The position numbers were made by a program, and so were the translations under genes. From assembly GCA_964624235.1 (NCBI GenBank), contig CAZUXY010000035.1, forward strand, positions 1-50,093: 50,093 bases of DNA. The letters run 5' to 3'. Numbering within the stretch: position 1 is the first letter of the stretch; the number at the start of each line of letters is the position of its first letter. Positions 1 through 7,808 of this stretch are shown piece after piece. Below the pieces are notes generated by a model. The model saw nothing but the letters and a program-made list of their open reading frames with translations. It ran no database searches and had not been told where the DNA came from. The DNA comes from CAZUXY01 sp964624235 (GTDB lineage Bacteria; Spirochaetota; UBA4802; UBA5368).

Positions 1-1
1 G

Positions 2-337
2 ATGGCCGGAGGGAAATTTCTCAATATCTTCGCTTCCGCGACCCCGCTGCAGCAGGCCATGTTCATGATGTCGCTGGCGTGGATGCACCTCTGGAGTCTC
101 ACCCTGTGCATCCCGAAGATGAAGGAGCTTGTAAAAGATCTCAAGGGCGAAGAGAGGGAAAAACTGCTGGAAGACAACGCGAATGCGGCGTATTACAGCG
201 GAAAAGTGCTGTCCTCGCAGTTTTACCTCGGTTCCGAGTTCCCTAAGTATTTCGGGAGGGTCGAGGCCATACTCTTCAATGAGACGGCGACCGTTAAAGC
301 GTCAAAATCGGTTTTTACGGGGGCCCTGCTCGAGTAA
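2..337 (+). CDS. acyl-CoA dehydrogenase, C-terminal fragment (5' end outside window)
   Basis: The reading frame is open from the window edge, so only about the last 111 residues are visible. They match the helical C-terminal extension seen in large, DmdC/AidB-like acyl-CoA dehydrogenases: an alanine- and tyrosine-rich helix (NANAAYYSGKVLSSQF) followed by the closing pattern with FNETATVKASKSVF. This domain packs on the FAD-dependent dehydrogenase core, which would oxidise an acyl-CoA to the enoyl-CoA; the core itself is not in the window. The first ATG at position 2 is probably an internal methionine and not the start. The gene ends just before a 16-bp perfect hairpin shared with the convergent LysE-type gene. 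Family assignment is fairly secure; the substrate cannot be told. Confidence 0.75.
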   Translation: MAGGKFLNIFASATPLQQAMFMMSLAWMHLWSLTLCIPKMKELVKDLKGEEREKLLEDNANAAYYSGKVLSSQFYLGSEFPKYFGRVEAILFNETATVKASKSVFTGALLE

Positions 338-354
338 TACGCGGCGTCAAACTG

Positions 355-392
355 CCTCTGAAGGCGATATTGACCGATATCGCCTTCAGAGG
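355..392. terminator. perfect 16-bp hairpin between convergent genes
   Basis: Positions 355-370 and 377-392 are exact reverse complements (arm beginning CCTCTGAAGG) around a 6-nt loop. The hairpin lies 18 bp after the acyl-CoA dehydrogenase stop and directly against the stop of the convergent LysE-type gene at 394. No clear T-tract follows on either strand, so it is either a bidirectional terminator lacking a U-run or an mRNA 3'-end stabiliser. Confidence 0.6.
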
Positions 393-393
393 A

Positions 394-1134
394 TCAGATC
401 AATGAGTCCTTCACTCCAGGGAAATCGAAAATGTTGATGTAGAGTTTGTACGAGAAGTATGCTATCAGCACGGCAAAAAGTACCAGCAGTATTATATGCA
501 TCCAGTCCAGGTATTTTTCGGGAAGATTGTGATGCAACCGGTGCAGCAGCAGGGCGATGATTACCAGGTATCCCCCCAGGCCGGCACAACCTGAAAGGAT
601 AAAGAGCAGTTTCACCATGGGGGTATACTCGGTGAAAAGCGCCAGATCGTGAAAAATTTTAAAACCTATTATCCACCAGATGATTATCCCCGGATTGGTA
701 ATGGCGATGGTGAATCCCGTTAAAAAGGCGAACCGCTTTTTATAAATCGGCGGCGCCTCATCGGGCTGGAATGTATGCCTGTATTCCTTCCATGTGCGAT
801 AAGATAAAAAAACTATGACGGCGATGCCCATGCTGTAGATGAATATCTGAAAGTCCTGTTTGAATAAAAATTGCCCCAGCCCGAAAAGCGTAAGGAATCC
901 GTAGAGAAAATCCGAAGAGGCGGAGCCCACCGCCGTGGCAATAGCGGGCATCAGGTGTCCGTTTACGGCTTTTTTTGCCACCTCAAGTTGTACGGCCCCG
1001 ATAGGTATGGCCGAAAGCAATCCCATTATCAGACCGAAACCGAAAAGCAGGAGATATTTCGTGCATGACAGCAGGGGGGACTGAAGGGATGCCGATATGA
1101 AATGTATAAGTTGATCTTTCAGAACAAGAACCAT
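394..1134 (-). CDS. LysE/RhtB-family amino-acid exporter-like membrane protein
   Basis: This 246-residue protein has about six hydrophobic segments. After roughly 28 leading residues comes the LysE-type first helix with the proline/glycine signature GLLSAIPIGAVQLEVAKKA, then a second helix with GSASSDFLYGFLTLFGLG. A later segment, FTIAITNPGIIIWWIIGF, carries the NPG motif typical of the family. LysE/RhtB proteins export amino acids or related small solutes across the inner membrane using the proton gradient; the substrate here is unknown. The protein is slightly longer than the usual 200-215 residues because of the N-terminal lead. The start ATG at 1134 has an AAAGGA Shine-Dalgarno about 6 nt upstream. 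It stands alone on the minus strand, convergent with the gene at the window edge. Confidence 0.75.
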   Translation of the reverse strand: MVLVLKDQLIHFISASLQSPLLSCTKYLLLFGFGLIMGLLSAIPIGAVQLEVAKKAVNGHLMPAIATAVGSASSDFLYGFLTLFGLGQFLFKQDFQIFIYSMGIAVIVFLSYRTWKEYRHTFQPDEAPPIYKKRFAFLTGFTIAITNPGIIIWWIIGFKIFHDLALFTEYTPMVKLLFILSGCAGLGGYLVIIALLLHRLHHNLPEKYLDWMHIILLVLFAVLIAYFSYKLYINIFDFPGVKDSLI

Positions 1135-1658
1135 GTCATTCCTTTGATTGTTTTATCAGTTGATACAATCCTGACGGGTAAGCTGAAAGCACCCCGTAAA
1201 AGCGCAAAATAACCTGATGAGTTTTCGTGGCAACACAACTCCGCAATTGTTTTCCATTGTTCCGATTAATACAAGTATTTTTATAAAAAATGCTCTTTAA
1301 CGTTCCCAGGTAAATGCCGGAATAGATGTTATGAGCGGGAGCACACATGGTATTGATGTATGTATATTCCCATTGATACACCACCTGGGATATGACATGT
1401 GGTGATAAGGGATGTTACGACATGGTTAACACTATTTAAGGTTGTATCTTAAAAAGTAATAACGGATACACCGGTCTTTCGATTGAGGGAGGGGTGGTGC
1501 TGCCGTGTTAAAGGTGACGGTCCTCTCCGGGATACAAAATGGGAACCGGATTTTTCTATTGCCCCAAAGCTCATGCCGGTATATATTTTTATACTTTACA
1601 TGATTCATGCCGGATTCAAAGGCGTATAATATCCTTGTTTACCTCATGGAGATGAACC
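1135..1658. other. intergenic stretch, no supported gene
   Basis: This 524-bp AT-richer region separates the divergently transcribed LysE-type gene and the outer-membrane protein gene. It contains a minus-strand ORF of 82 codons (1136-1384) with atypical composition and no recognisable family, which I do not call. A TATAAT hexamer at 1625-1630 is a possible -10 element for the gene at 1659, but no good -35 lies at the right spacing (GATTCA is at 1602-1607). I see no RNA gene, and no strong hairpin beyond chance. Confidence 0.5.
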
Positions 1659-2468
1659 GTGGGAATGGTATTAGGAAAGAGTTCTATAACAGTGTTTGTC
1701 GCGGCGCTTGCGGCATGTTGCATTGTCCCTGCCCGCGGTGAAGCAGCCGAGGTCCCCGAGCTTAACACCGACCGGCCGGACTTCACCGAAAGCGCCGAGG
1801 TGGTCCCGAGAGGCAGTCTTCAGTTCGAGGGCGGTTATGACTTCAACACTACAGGAAACAACGGCTATCATGCTGTCGGTGAGACCCTGGTGCGTTTTGG
1901 GCTCCTGCGCTGGTGGGAGCTGCGGCTGGGGTTGAATTCATGGCTATGGGAAGACGGTAATACAATTGCGGCAGGAGGAAAAGACGACGTATCGGTTGGA
2001 ATGAAGTTTCAATTATTGCGTAAAAACAACATCCTGAGTATATGGAAACCTGACGCCGCGCTTATCCTTGAAACGGCCCTTCCCTCCGGAAGCGGCGATT
2101 ACCGGGAAAACATGCTGCAACCGTCCATAAAACTGGCACTGTCATGGCCGGTTTCCCCATGGTTCGATATCGGCATTAACGTGGGGTATGTATACGCGGG
2201 GGAAAACGGTTGCCGTTTCCATCAGTTTATTGAAAGCGTAGTGGCAGGGTTCAGTCTGGGCGAACGATGGTGGGTGTACCTGGAGTTCTATTGTATACAG
2301 CCGGAAGAAAGAAAAAGCTCCGATGCCCACTATGTCGACGGCGGTCTGGCTTTCAGTGTCGGAGAGGATCTGCAACTGGATGCGAAAGCCGGGTACCGTA
2401 TAGACCGCGGGAGTGAGGAATATTATTTCGGGGCGGGAGCGGTGTTGCGGATCCCCGGGCTTTTTTAG
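1659..2468 (+). CDS. outer-membrane protein of the Phenol_MetA_deg-like 'transporter' family
   Basis: This 269-residue protein starts with a signal peptide (about residues 1-30, ending near ARGEAAE). The motif ELNTDRPDFTESAEVVPRGS at the mature N terminus is the hallmark of PF13557-type outer-membrane proteins. The rest alternates aromatic and polar residues as expected for beta strands (for example YWHEL-like runs and WWVYLEFY) and forms a small barrel. Members are annotated as putative transporters of aromatic compounds, but their function is mostly unproven. The start is GTG at 1659 (GGAG at 1648-1651, 7 nt away). An ATG at 1665 is the alternative. It stands alone. The hairpin at 2559-2580 follows it but is oriented better for the opposite strand. 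Confidence 0.7.
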   Translation: MGMVLGKSSITVFVAALAACCIVPARGEAAEVPELNTDRPDFTESAEVVPRGSLQFEGGYDFNTTGNNGYHAVGETLVRFGLLRWWELRLGLNSWLWEDGNTIAAGGKDDVSVGMKFQLLRKNNILSIWKPDAALILETALPSGSGDYRENMLQPSIKLALSWPVSPWFDIGINVGYVYAGENGCRFHQFIESVVAGFSLGERWWVYLEFYCIQPEERKSSDAHYVDGGLAFSVGEDLQLDAKAGYRIDRGSEEYYFGAGAVLRIPGLF

Positions 2469-2550
2469 CGGGTCCCCTCCGTCAATGCCGGACCGTTATT
2501 CCGCTCATTGCCCTAGCTTTCTTGTGATCTTCCCATGCGTACCGGCGGAT

Positions 2551-2580
2551 TTAAAAAAAAGGCGGAATGCCTTCCGCCTT
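2551..2580 (-). terminator. intrinsic terminator for the btuB transcript
   Basis: A perfect 9-bp stem (AAGGCGGAA at 2559-2567 with TTCCGCCTT at 2572-2580, loop TGCC) is followed, when read on the minus strand, by a run of eight T. It lies about 170 bp beyond the btuB stop codon and is best read as the terminator of that transcript. On the plus strand only TATAGAA follows, so plus-strand termination would be weaker. Confidence 0.7.
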
Positions 2581-2747
2581 TATAGAATATGGGATGAGTG
2601 ATACTACAGTAGAGATGATCAGATTCCGCTCCCCCGGAACACTGAACTATGGGGAGAGGATTACTTTCTATGAAAAAACCGGTTGTGTGCACTTAACGGA
2701 GTAATAGCGCTCCGTGTTCTGATAAAATAAAAAAATCACGCTCCTTA

Positions 2748-4727
2748 TTAAAAGACGCCCTTCACGCCGCCGTAATAAGACCGTTCCGGGCTTTTGTATC
2801 CCACCACCGCCTGGTACCTTTCGTCAGTGAGGTTTTCGATACGCCCGAACACCTGCAGAAAGGATGTAATCCAGTACGATGCGTAAAGGTCCAGCTTGCA
2901 GTAGGGATCCATGGTTTCTTCGTGCTTTGTCCATGAGGAATCATACCAGGTGTCGTCACGTTCCCCGATATAGAGCAGGCTTAATGTGATGTTGACTGAT
3001 TTCGGCAGTTCCCAGTTCAGGCTGAAACTCGCCTGGTGTTCGGGTCGGCGAACCAGCCGTTTGCCGGTTTTCTTGTCCTCGGTTTTGGTGTAGGTATAGG
3101 TGCCCATGAAGGTAATGTGGATGGGAAATTTTATTTTAGCTTCAGTCTCAATCCCCTCGGTTTCCACCCTTCCGATATTCTCGTACCTGGTAACAAAATC
3201 TATCATGTTTCTGTACCGGTTTTTGAAGTAGGTCGCGCCGATTATGATCATGTTTTTCAAAAACGGCTGTTCGAATCCGGCATCGATGTTCCTGTTTTCT
3301 TCAGGTTTAAGGTCCCTGTTGCCGTAGGTTACGTCATAAAGTTCGTAAAGGGACGGCGCCTTGAAACCGGTGCTGTAGTTCGCCTTAAACCTGGTGTCGG
3401 TAAACGGCGCGATGACGGAAAGTGATGTTTGCCAGCTGGTTTTAGTGCCGAACTCTTCATGATCGTCCACCCGTATGCCTATGATGTGATATACCCGGTC
3501 GAAGAGCTTCAGATGATTCTGGGCATACCATGCGATCGTTCTGACGCTCCTTTCGTTGAATTCGGTATGCGTGGTATAGATCGCGGGAGGAGGGAAGAAA
3601 TTGGTGTCTTCTGAATGATAGGTCGATGATCCGCGTTCTTCCCCGAATTCCGCACCGGCGGTGATGGAGGTGATATTCAGAATATTGAAAACATGCTGCC
3701 ATTCCAGTTTCTGAAAAATGCCGTCGTACCAGTCGGACAGCTGCTGGTCGGGTTCCGTCGCGGGATCGGTTTGGTCGCGGTTTTTCCTCTGGCTGGATGC
3801 GTACCCATAAGTGAGTTTATGCTCCCACCAGTTAAAGACATTCTGGCGAAGCTCGGTGTACGCGCTCAGGGTCCTGATCCAGGAGATATACGAGGGGTCA
3901 TCATCGAAGGAACCGTCATCGATTTCAGCCCTGGAATCACTGTAATAGAAACCGGTATTCAGCAGGATGCCATACGGCAGTTTGAATCCCACCTTCGAGG
4001 TGATCGCCGTATTCCGGTAGCCGTCCTTGTCCAGCCGGTTGACGGCACCGGGAGCCCTGTCGGCCTTTGACATTCCCTTGCTGTCGGTACGGGCAATACC
4101 GAAGGCGTAATTGGCGGCCTCATTTCCTCCGAAAAGCGAAAAGGATTCCTTGAAGGTGTCGTACGATCCTGCTTCAAGGGTGATCTGCCCCTCGTTTTTA
4201 CCTTTACCCTTTTTTGTGATAATGTTGATTACACCCCCTGTCGCGTCGGAACCATAAAGGGTGCTCTGGGGACCGCGGATGACCTCTATTCTTTCGATGT
4301 TGATGGTCTGCAGGTGGGCGAAGTCGAAATGTTTCCCGATCGCCATGGGGTCGTTCACCCTGACACCGTCGACGAGGACCAGCACGTTCCCCGATTTTGA
4401 ACCGCGCATGTAGATCGATACTGAGCCGCCGAAACTGCCGTTCTGAAAAACCGTCAGTCCAGGCACCTCGCTCAACAGCTCCGCGACCGTGGCCTTGCCT
4501 TTTTTCTCGATGTCTTTCTGTGTTATTATGGTGATCGACGCCCCGGTTTCTCTCGGGTCGATCTCGCTTTTCGTCGCGGATACCACCACCTCTCTGAGAC
4601 TGAACATCTCCTTTTTCTTTTCGACGGTACCGGTTTCACCTTCATTTTCCTGTCCGAGAGCCGGTGGAACAAAGGTCAACAGGGAAAAGAAGGCCATGCA
4701 GTAAAAAACTTTTTTCAAATCTGACAT
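2748..4727 (-). CDS. btuB: TonB-dependent vitamin B12-type outer-membrane receptor
   Basis: This is a 659-residue TonB-dependent receptor. A signal peptide spans residues 1-25, a TonB box (EVVVSATKS) residues 46-54, and a plug domain about 60-170 with ITQKDIEKKGKATVAELL and IERIEVIRGPQSTLYGSDA. A roughly 490-residue 22-strand barrel follows, ending in a terminal phenylalanine as is usual for BAM substrates. Such receptors import corrinoids using energy from TonB/ExbBD, which are not in this window. The BtuB assignment rests on the plug similarity and above all on the cobalamin riboswitch and terminator in its leader, plus the corrinoid cluster next door. The start at 4727 has GGAGG 9 nt upstream. 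It is transcribed separately from cbiR by about 0.6 kb of leader. A receptor for a different chelate remains possible but unlikely. Confidence 0.88.
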   Translation of the reverse strand: MSDLKKVFYCMAFFSLLTFVPPALGQENEGETGTVEKKKEMFSLREVVVSATKSEIDPRETGASITIITQKDIEKKGKATVAELLSEVPGLTVFQNGSFGGSVSIYMRGSKSGNVLVLVDGVRVNDPMAIGKHFDFAHLQTINIERIEVIRGPQSTLYGSDATGGVINIITKKGKGKNEGQITLEAGSYDTFKESFSLFGGNEAANYAFGIARTDSKGMSKADRAPGAVNRLDKDGYRNTAITSKVGFKLPYGILLNTGFYYSDSRAEIDDGSFDDDPSYISWIRTLSAYTELRQNVFNWWEHKLTYGYASSQRKNRDQTDPATEPDQQLSDWYDGIFQKLEWQHVFNILNITSITAGAEFGEERGSSTYHSEDTNFFPPPAIYTTHTEFNERSVRTIAWYAQNHLKLFDRVYHIIGIRVDDHEEFGTKTSWQTSLSVIAPFTDTRFKANYSTGFKAPSLYELYDVTYGNRDLKPEENRNIDAGFEQPFLKNMIIIGATYFKNRYRNMIDFVTRYENIGRVETEGIETEAKIKFPIHITFMGTYTYTKTEDKKTGKRLVRRPEHQASFSLNWELPKSVNITLSLLYIGERDDTWYDSSWTKHEETMDPYCKLDLYASYWITSFLQVFGRIENLTDERYQAVVGYKSPERSYYGGVKGVF

Positions 4728-4884
4728 GATGCAATTCCTCCGTAAATAAGGTACAGGGCGACTGCCCCTGCTGATTGCTCCCTTTCGTGCGGCGGGGAGC
4801 GTATGGGTCCGGCTTTGATCGCACCGGACATGGATGATCTACGGAAGGATTGTGGGGGGTTATTTCCGATTATGAAGGATGACA

Positions 4885-4914
4885 AATAAAAAAACGCGCC
4901 GCGAGGCGCGTTTT
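4885..4914 (-). terminator. intrinsic terminator in the btuB leader (riboswitch expression platform)
   Basis: A perfect 10-bp stem (4891-4900 with 4905-4914, loop GCGA) is followed on the minus strand by a T-rich run (TTTATT after the four stem T). It lies between the cobalamin aptamer and btuB, so transcription would stop before btuB when it forms. A competing pairing is visible: GATGAAA read at 4941-4947 is complementary to TTTCATC at 4912-4918, which includes three bases of the terminator arm. The placement is what a B12-induced terminator should show. Confidence 0.82.
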
Positions 4915-4949
4915 CATCGGTTCTTTGTCGGTTATCATTGGATGAAACC

Positions 4950-5095
4950 AACTGTCTCCCAAATCCTCGAGGATATCCAGTTTGCAGGAGTTCCTGGCTT
5001 AAGACCTGAAAGACGGTCCATCACAGTTGCGGGTCAGCGCGGGATTTACACCCGGCTTCCTCCTTACATATTAAAAAGAACTAAAGCGAAACGGA
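4950..5095 (-). promoter_or_regulatory. cobalamin riboswitch 1 (upstream of btuB)
   Basis: Read on the minus strand, the region contains the conserved core in order: GGAGGAAGCCGGGTGTAAAT, then CCCGCAACTGTGATG, then AAGCCAGGAACTCCTGC. These match the conserved blocks of the AdoCbl aptamer, including the CCGCAACTGT loop and the AGCCAGGA..CCTGC segment. A distal hairpin arm (ATCCTCGAGGAT) is shared with riboswitch 2. Boundaries are approximate. Downstream it is coupled to the terminator at 4885-4914 and then to btuB, so it is expected to repress receptor expression when adenosylcobalamin is plentiful. Confidence 0.92.
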
Positions 5096-5210
5096 AATAC
5101 ATGTTACGTATATAACAAGGCTAGCACGAAATTCTCTATTGTCATTAAAAAAAATTATTTTCTTCATGTTTTTATTCAATAATGAAATGATTAAGCCGGT
5201 TAATTATACT
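5096..5210 (-). promoter_or_regulatory. AT-rich promoter region of the btuB leader
   Basis: This short AT-rich stretch precedes riboswitch 1 on the minus strand. It includes a TG-T-TATATA sequence near 5110 that could act as an extended -10 element, about 20-30 nt before the aptamer begins. No convincing -35 is seen. A promoter is required here because the riboswitch leader must start close by; the exact start site is inferred. Confidence 0.35.
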
Positions 5211-5352
5211 TAACAAAGGCATTCAGGGGATGTGGTGATGAAAGGGTTTAAAGGAGATACAATATCGGGTTTTACCTAATAATAATAAAACACCGTATTT
5301 TTATCTTCCCAATCCCCTGTCTCTCTTTTTTATGCCGTTGAAACGCTGCTGG
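5211..5352. repeat. intergenic palindromic repeat element, copy A
   Basis: The stretch between the cbiR stop and the btuB leader contains CAGGGGAT (5224-5231) and its complement ATCCCCTG (5312-5319), with a purine-rich left half and a pyrimidine-rich right half. Its ends resemble copy B near 7.1 kb: the left end has AACAA..GC.TTCAGGGGAT and the right end has TTGAAA then ATTTCAC. The similarity is imperfect, so this is a diverged pair of REP/MITE-like elements or a shared 3'-end hairpin type. It has no coding capacity. Confidence 0.45.
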
Positions 5353-5355
5353 TTT

Positions 5356-5946
5356 TCATTTCACATATTCCCGGAACACCCGCAGCGATTCTTTCAGGCC
5401 GTCCATATCGAACACCTCAAAGTTCACCAGCATGCCGTTACTGAGGTAGGGCAGGGCAGTCTTCATGGCCTCCGTGTCCAGCGGGCAATGGTCCGTTCCG
5501 GCGCCCGCTCCCATAAGGTGCACTTCCACGATACGCGAAGCGAGCCCGTCAGGGAAGTTAAGACCGGTCATGTGGTGTCCCACATCAAATACCATCCGGT
5601 GATACGGTTCTACTATATCAATCAGGTTCTCCACGGAGACGTTCCCGTTCCAGGGGTATGCACGCCATCCGGGCAGGGGATGAAGTACATGGTTAAGTAT
5701 GGGGAAGCGGGAGTCCTCGAAAAACATCATCGCCCTGTAGGCGTTCTCCGCGGAGTCGGTGGGGAGGTGTACCGTATAGTCCAGATCGAGATCCATCAGC
5801 GGGACCATTTCTCGAAACAGCCGGTGACAGATATCATCATCCCACGTATACACCAGCAGTTCCACGAAGTCGACCATCCCTTCCAGGAGACGGGAATTCT
5901 CAAGAAATCCCGGTCCCTTTATCCACGAAGTTGAACCCGTGCGCAT
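5356..5946 (-). CDS. cbiR: CbiR-like cobamide-remodelling phosphodiesterase (AP-endonuclease-2/TIM-barrel fold)
   Basis: This 196-residue protein begins RTGSTSWIKG and then has DFVELLVYTWDD. Putative metal-ligand motifs of the xylose-isomerase-like TIM-barrel superfamily follow: TVHLP (H60), NHVLHP (H89), FDVGHH (D121, H124), EVHLMG (H143), DHCPLD (D152, H153) and NFEVF (E177). CbiR, known from Akkermansia, removes the nucleotide loop of cobamides to give cobinamide phosphate, so the cell can attach another lower ligand. Family members I recall are longer (about 250 residues), so this would be a compact version. The start lies 1 nt after the cobT stop, implying translation together with cobT. 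Context in a cobU-S-C-T cluster supports the call. A generic sugar-phosphate isomerase-like enzyme is the alternative. Confidence 0.7.
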   Translation of the reverse strand: MRTGSTSWIKGPGFLENSRLLEGMVDFVELLVYTWDDDICHRLFREMVPLMDLDLDYTVHLPTDSAENAYRAMMFFEDSRFPILNHVLHPLPGWRAYPWNGNVSVENLIDIVEPYHRMVFDVGHHMTGLNFPDGLASRIVEVHLMGAGAGTDHCPLDTEAMKTALPYLSNGMLVNFEVFDMDGLKESLRVFREYVK

Positions 5947-5947
5947 G

Positions 5948-6988
5948 TTACATGCCTATGTCGCCGAAGGTGCCCATCTCCCTGATGATCTTCGTCGCCG
6001 CTTCGATAATGGAAAAGGCCAGTGCGCAGCCGGTGCCTTCGCCCAGACGCATGTTCATGTAGAGGATCGGTTCCAGTCCCGTGAGGCGTACGAATACCCT
6101 GGCCCCCGCTTCCTCCGAAAGGTGGGACGGGATCATGAATTGCCGTACCCCGGGCTGCAACCTGATGGCCGTCATGGCAGCGGCGGCCGCGATAAACCCG
6201 TCAACCACCACCGGCACCCTGCGGGCGGCGCCGGCCAGGTACACACCGGCCATGCCGGCGATATCGAGCCCTCCCACTTTTGCGAGTACATCGATGGGAT
6301 CGTTGCGGTCGGGTTGATGCAGGTCTACGGCTTTCCTGATAATTTCTTTTTTACGCGCCAGGCCTTTATCGTCCAGGCCGGCGCCGCGTCCCACCAGCAG
6401 ATCGAGGGGCTCTCCGGTCAGGGCATAGAGTACGGCGCTGGAGGAGGTGGTATTGCCGATACCCATCTCTCCGGCCGCAAGGAGGTTCACGCCTCCATCG
6501 ATTGCCCCGTTCGCCAGTTCAATGCCGGTTTCAACTGCCCTGACCGCTTCCTCCCGCGTCATGGCCGGCTCTTTCACCATATTGCCCGTCCCGTAACGTA
6601 TCTTGTGCCGCACCAGCCCGTCGGCCGTAACGTCGGTTTTTATGCCTATATCGACAGGGATAACATCGGCGCCGGCATGACCGGCCAGCACGTTGATCCC
6701 CATCATGCCTTTCGTGAGACACGCGGCGCCGATCGCGGTGATCTGCTGGGGATACGAGGCGATTCCCTCATCGTAGACCCCGTTGTCGGCCACCATGACG
6801 ATGACCGCCTTTTTTTTGATTTCATTGAAGACACTGCCGGTGATGCCGGCCAGCTGTTTCGCGATGGTTTCGAGCATCCCCAGGCTGCCTTTGGGTTTCA
6901 GCAGGTAGTCCAGCCGTTTCTGGGCCTCCTCCATGGCGTTTGTATCCAGGGTCCCGATCTTTGCAATGGTGTCGTTGAGTTGTTTCAT
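5948..6988 (-). CDS. cobT: nicotinate-nucleotide--dimethylbenzimidazole phosphoribosyltransferase
   Basis: CobT transfers ribose phosphate from nicotinate mononucleotide to dimethylbenzimidazole or another base, giving the alpha-ribazole phosphate used by CobS. The 346-residue length is standard. Visible family features are the N-terminal LDTNAMEEAQKRLDYLLKPKGSLGMLE, the MVADNGVYDEGIASYPQQIT segment, GEMGIGNTTSSSA, the VGRGAGLDDKG loop and LEPILYMNMRLGEGTG near the C terminus. An AGAGG Shine-Dalgarno precedes the ATG. It sits just after an intergenic repeat downstream of cobC and is followed with a 1-nt gap by cbiR. The enzyme is cytoplasmic. Confidence 0.96.
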   Translation of the reverse strand: MKQLNDTIAKIGTLDTNAMEEAQKRLDYLLKPKGSLGMLETIAKQLAGITGSVFNEIKKKAVIVMVADNGVYDEGIASYPQQITAIGAACLTKGMMGINVLAGHAGADVIPVDIGIKTDVTADGLVRHKIRYGTGNMVKEPAMTREEAVRAVETGIELANGAIDGGVNLLAAGEMGIGNTTSSSAVLYALTGEPLDLLVGRGAGLDDKGLARKKEIIRKAVDLHQPDRNDPIDVLAKVGGLDIAGMAGVYLAGAARRVPVVVDGFIAAAAAMTAIRLQPGVRQFMIPSHLSEEAGARVFVRLTGLEPILYMNMRLGEGTGCALAFSIIEAATKIIREMGTFGDIGM

Positions 6989-7029
6989 TTTTTCCTCTGG
7001 GTGTTTAAATTCTTTTATGGTGTAAAATT

Positions 7030-7183
7030 AAACTAAACAACAGCGTTCAGGGGATAAGGAGATTTGGGAGATTATGGGGATGGAGAATGGGTTTTTTAAA
7101 ACCAGGAAAACTCGCGTCCCCTCTCTTTTATCTCTTTTATCTCCCCATCTCCCTTGAAAAAATACTTTCAGGTATTAATTTCA
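7030..7183. repeat. intergenic palindromic repeat element, copy B
   Basis: The gap between cobC and cobT holds a purine-rich left half (from TTCAGGGGATAAGGAGAT at about 7046) and a pyrimidine-rich right half (through ATCTCCCCATCTCCCTTG at about 7155) that are imperfect reverse complements over roughly 40 nt, able to fold into a long hairpin. It shares end sequences and orientation with copy A at 5211-5352. It may act as a transcript-processing or attenuation element within the cob operon, or be a dispersed non-coding repeat. Confidence 0.5.
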
Positions 7184-7196
7184 CGTCTGTCCCGAC

Positions 7197-7808
7197 TTAC
7201 GGCCGGTAGTTGAATTTTTTCAGCACCGCGCCGTAATTATGAAACTCCAGTTCGGTCAGCGACGAATTGTCTATATGGAACTTCCAGTAGCCCTCCACGC
7301 AATCGCCGCAGATGTAATGGGCAAGTATCGCCCTGATGGGGCCGCCGTGGGTCGCCACCAGGACGGTTTCGCCCTCATGGGTTTGTATGATTTCGTTCAC
7401 CGATGCCAGGACGCGCCCGGTGAAGGCGGCGAAGGTTTCCCCGCCGGGGATCTCGGCGTTCTTCCAGCTTTCCTTCCAGGTGTGCCATTCTTCGGGATAT
7501 TCGGCGATGATGTCGTTAAAGTTTCTTCCTTCCCATTTGCCGAAGTTGAATTCCATGAGCCCCGGCACCCGGATGATCTCCGGTCCTTTCCCGTCGGAAA
7601 GTATACGGGCGGTTTCAAAAGCCCGTTGCAGGGGGCTCGCGTAGATCGCTCCTGTGGCGTACGTCGAAAGCGTCCCTGCAAGCGCGGCGGTCTCATTCCT
7701 GCCCCTGTCGTTCAAAGGAGTATCAATATGCCCCTGTATGATCCCGTTGCGGTTGAAGTCGGTTTCGCCGTGCCGTACCAGCAGCAGGGTGGTGTTGGAA
7801 TCCGTCAT
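7197..7808 (-). CDS. cobC: alpha-ribazole phosphatase, histidine-phosphatase family
   Basis: This 203-residue histidine phosphatase has the catalytic RHGE motif at residues 12-15 and the later ATHGGPIRA motif bearing the second catalytic histidine. The segment ASPLQRAFETARIL is also typical. The family includes phosphoglycerate mutase-like enzymes of many specificities. Its position between cobS (4-bp overlap) and cobT argues that it removes the 5' phosphate from alpha-ribazole phosphate or adenosylcobalamin phosphate, the last step of nucleotide-loop assembly. It is followed by the palindromic repeat copy B. The role is inferred mainly from context. Confidence 0.88.
   Translation of the reverse strand: MTDSNTTLLLVRHGETDFNRNGIIQGHIDTPLNDRGRNETAALAGTLSTYATGAIYASPLQRAFETARILSDGKGPEIIRVPGLMEFNFGKWEGRNFNDIIAEYPEEWHTWKESWKNAEIPGGETFAAFTGRVLASVNEIIQTHEGETVLVATHGGPIRAILAHYICGDCVEGYWKFHIDNSSLTELEFHNYGAVLKKFNYRP

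Noticed and set aside
1136..1384. 82-codon minus-strand ORF whose stop sits 1 nt before the LysE-type start
   Set aside because: Atypical residue composition, no family resemblance and no convincing Shine-Dalgarno; the adjacency to the LysE gene is explained by that gene's own ribosome-binding site.
5939..7036. 365-codon plus-strand frame
   Set aside because: It lies antisense over cobT, whose conserved motifs prove the minus-strand frame; the translation is low-complexity His/Gly/Arg-rich, typical of a shadow.
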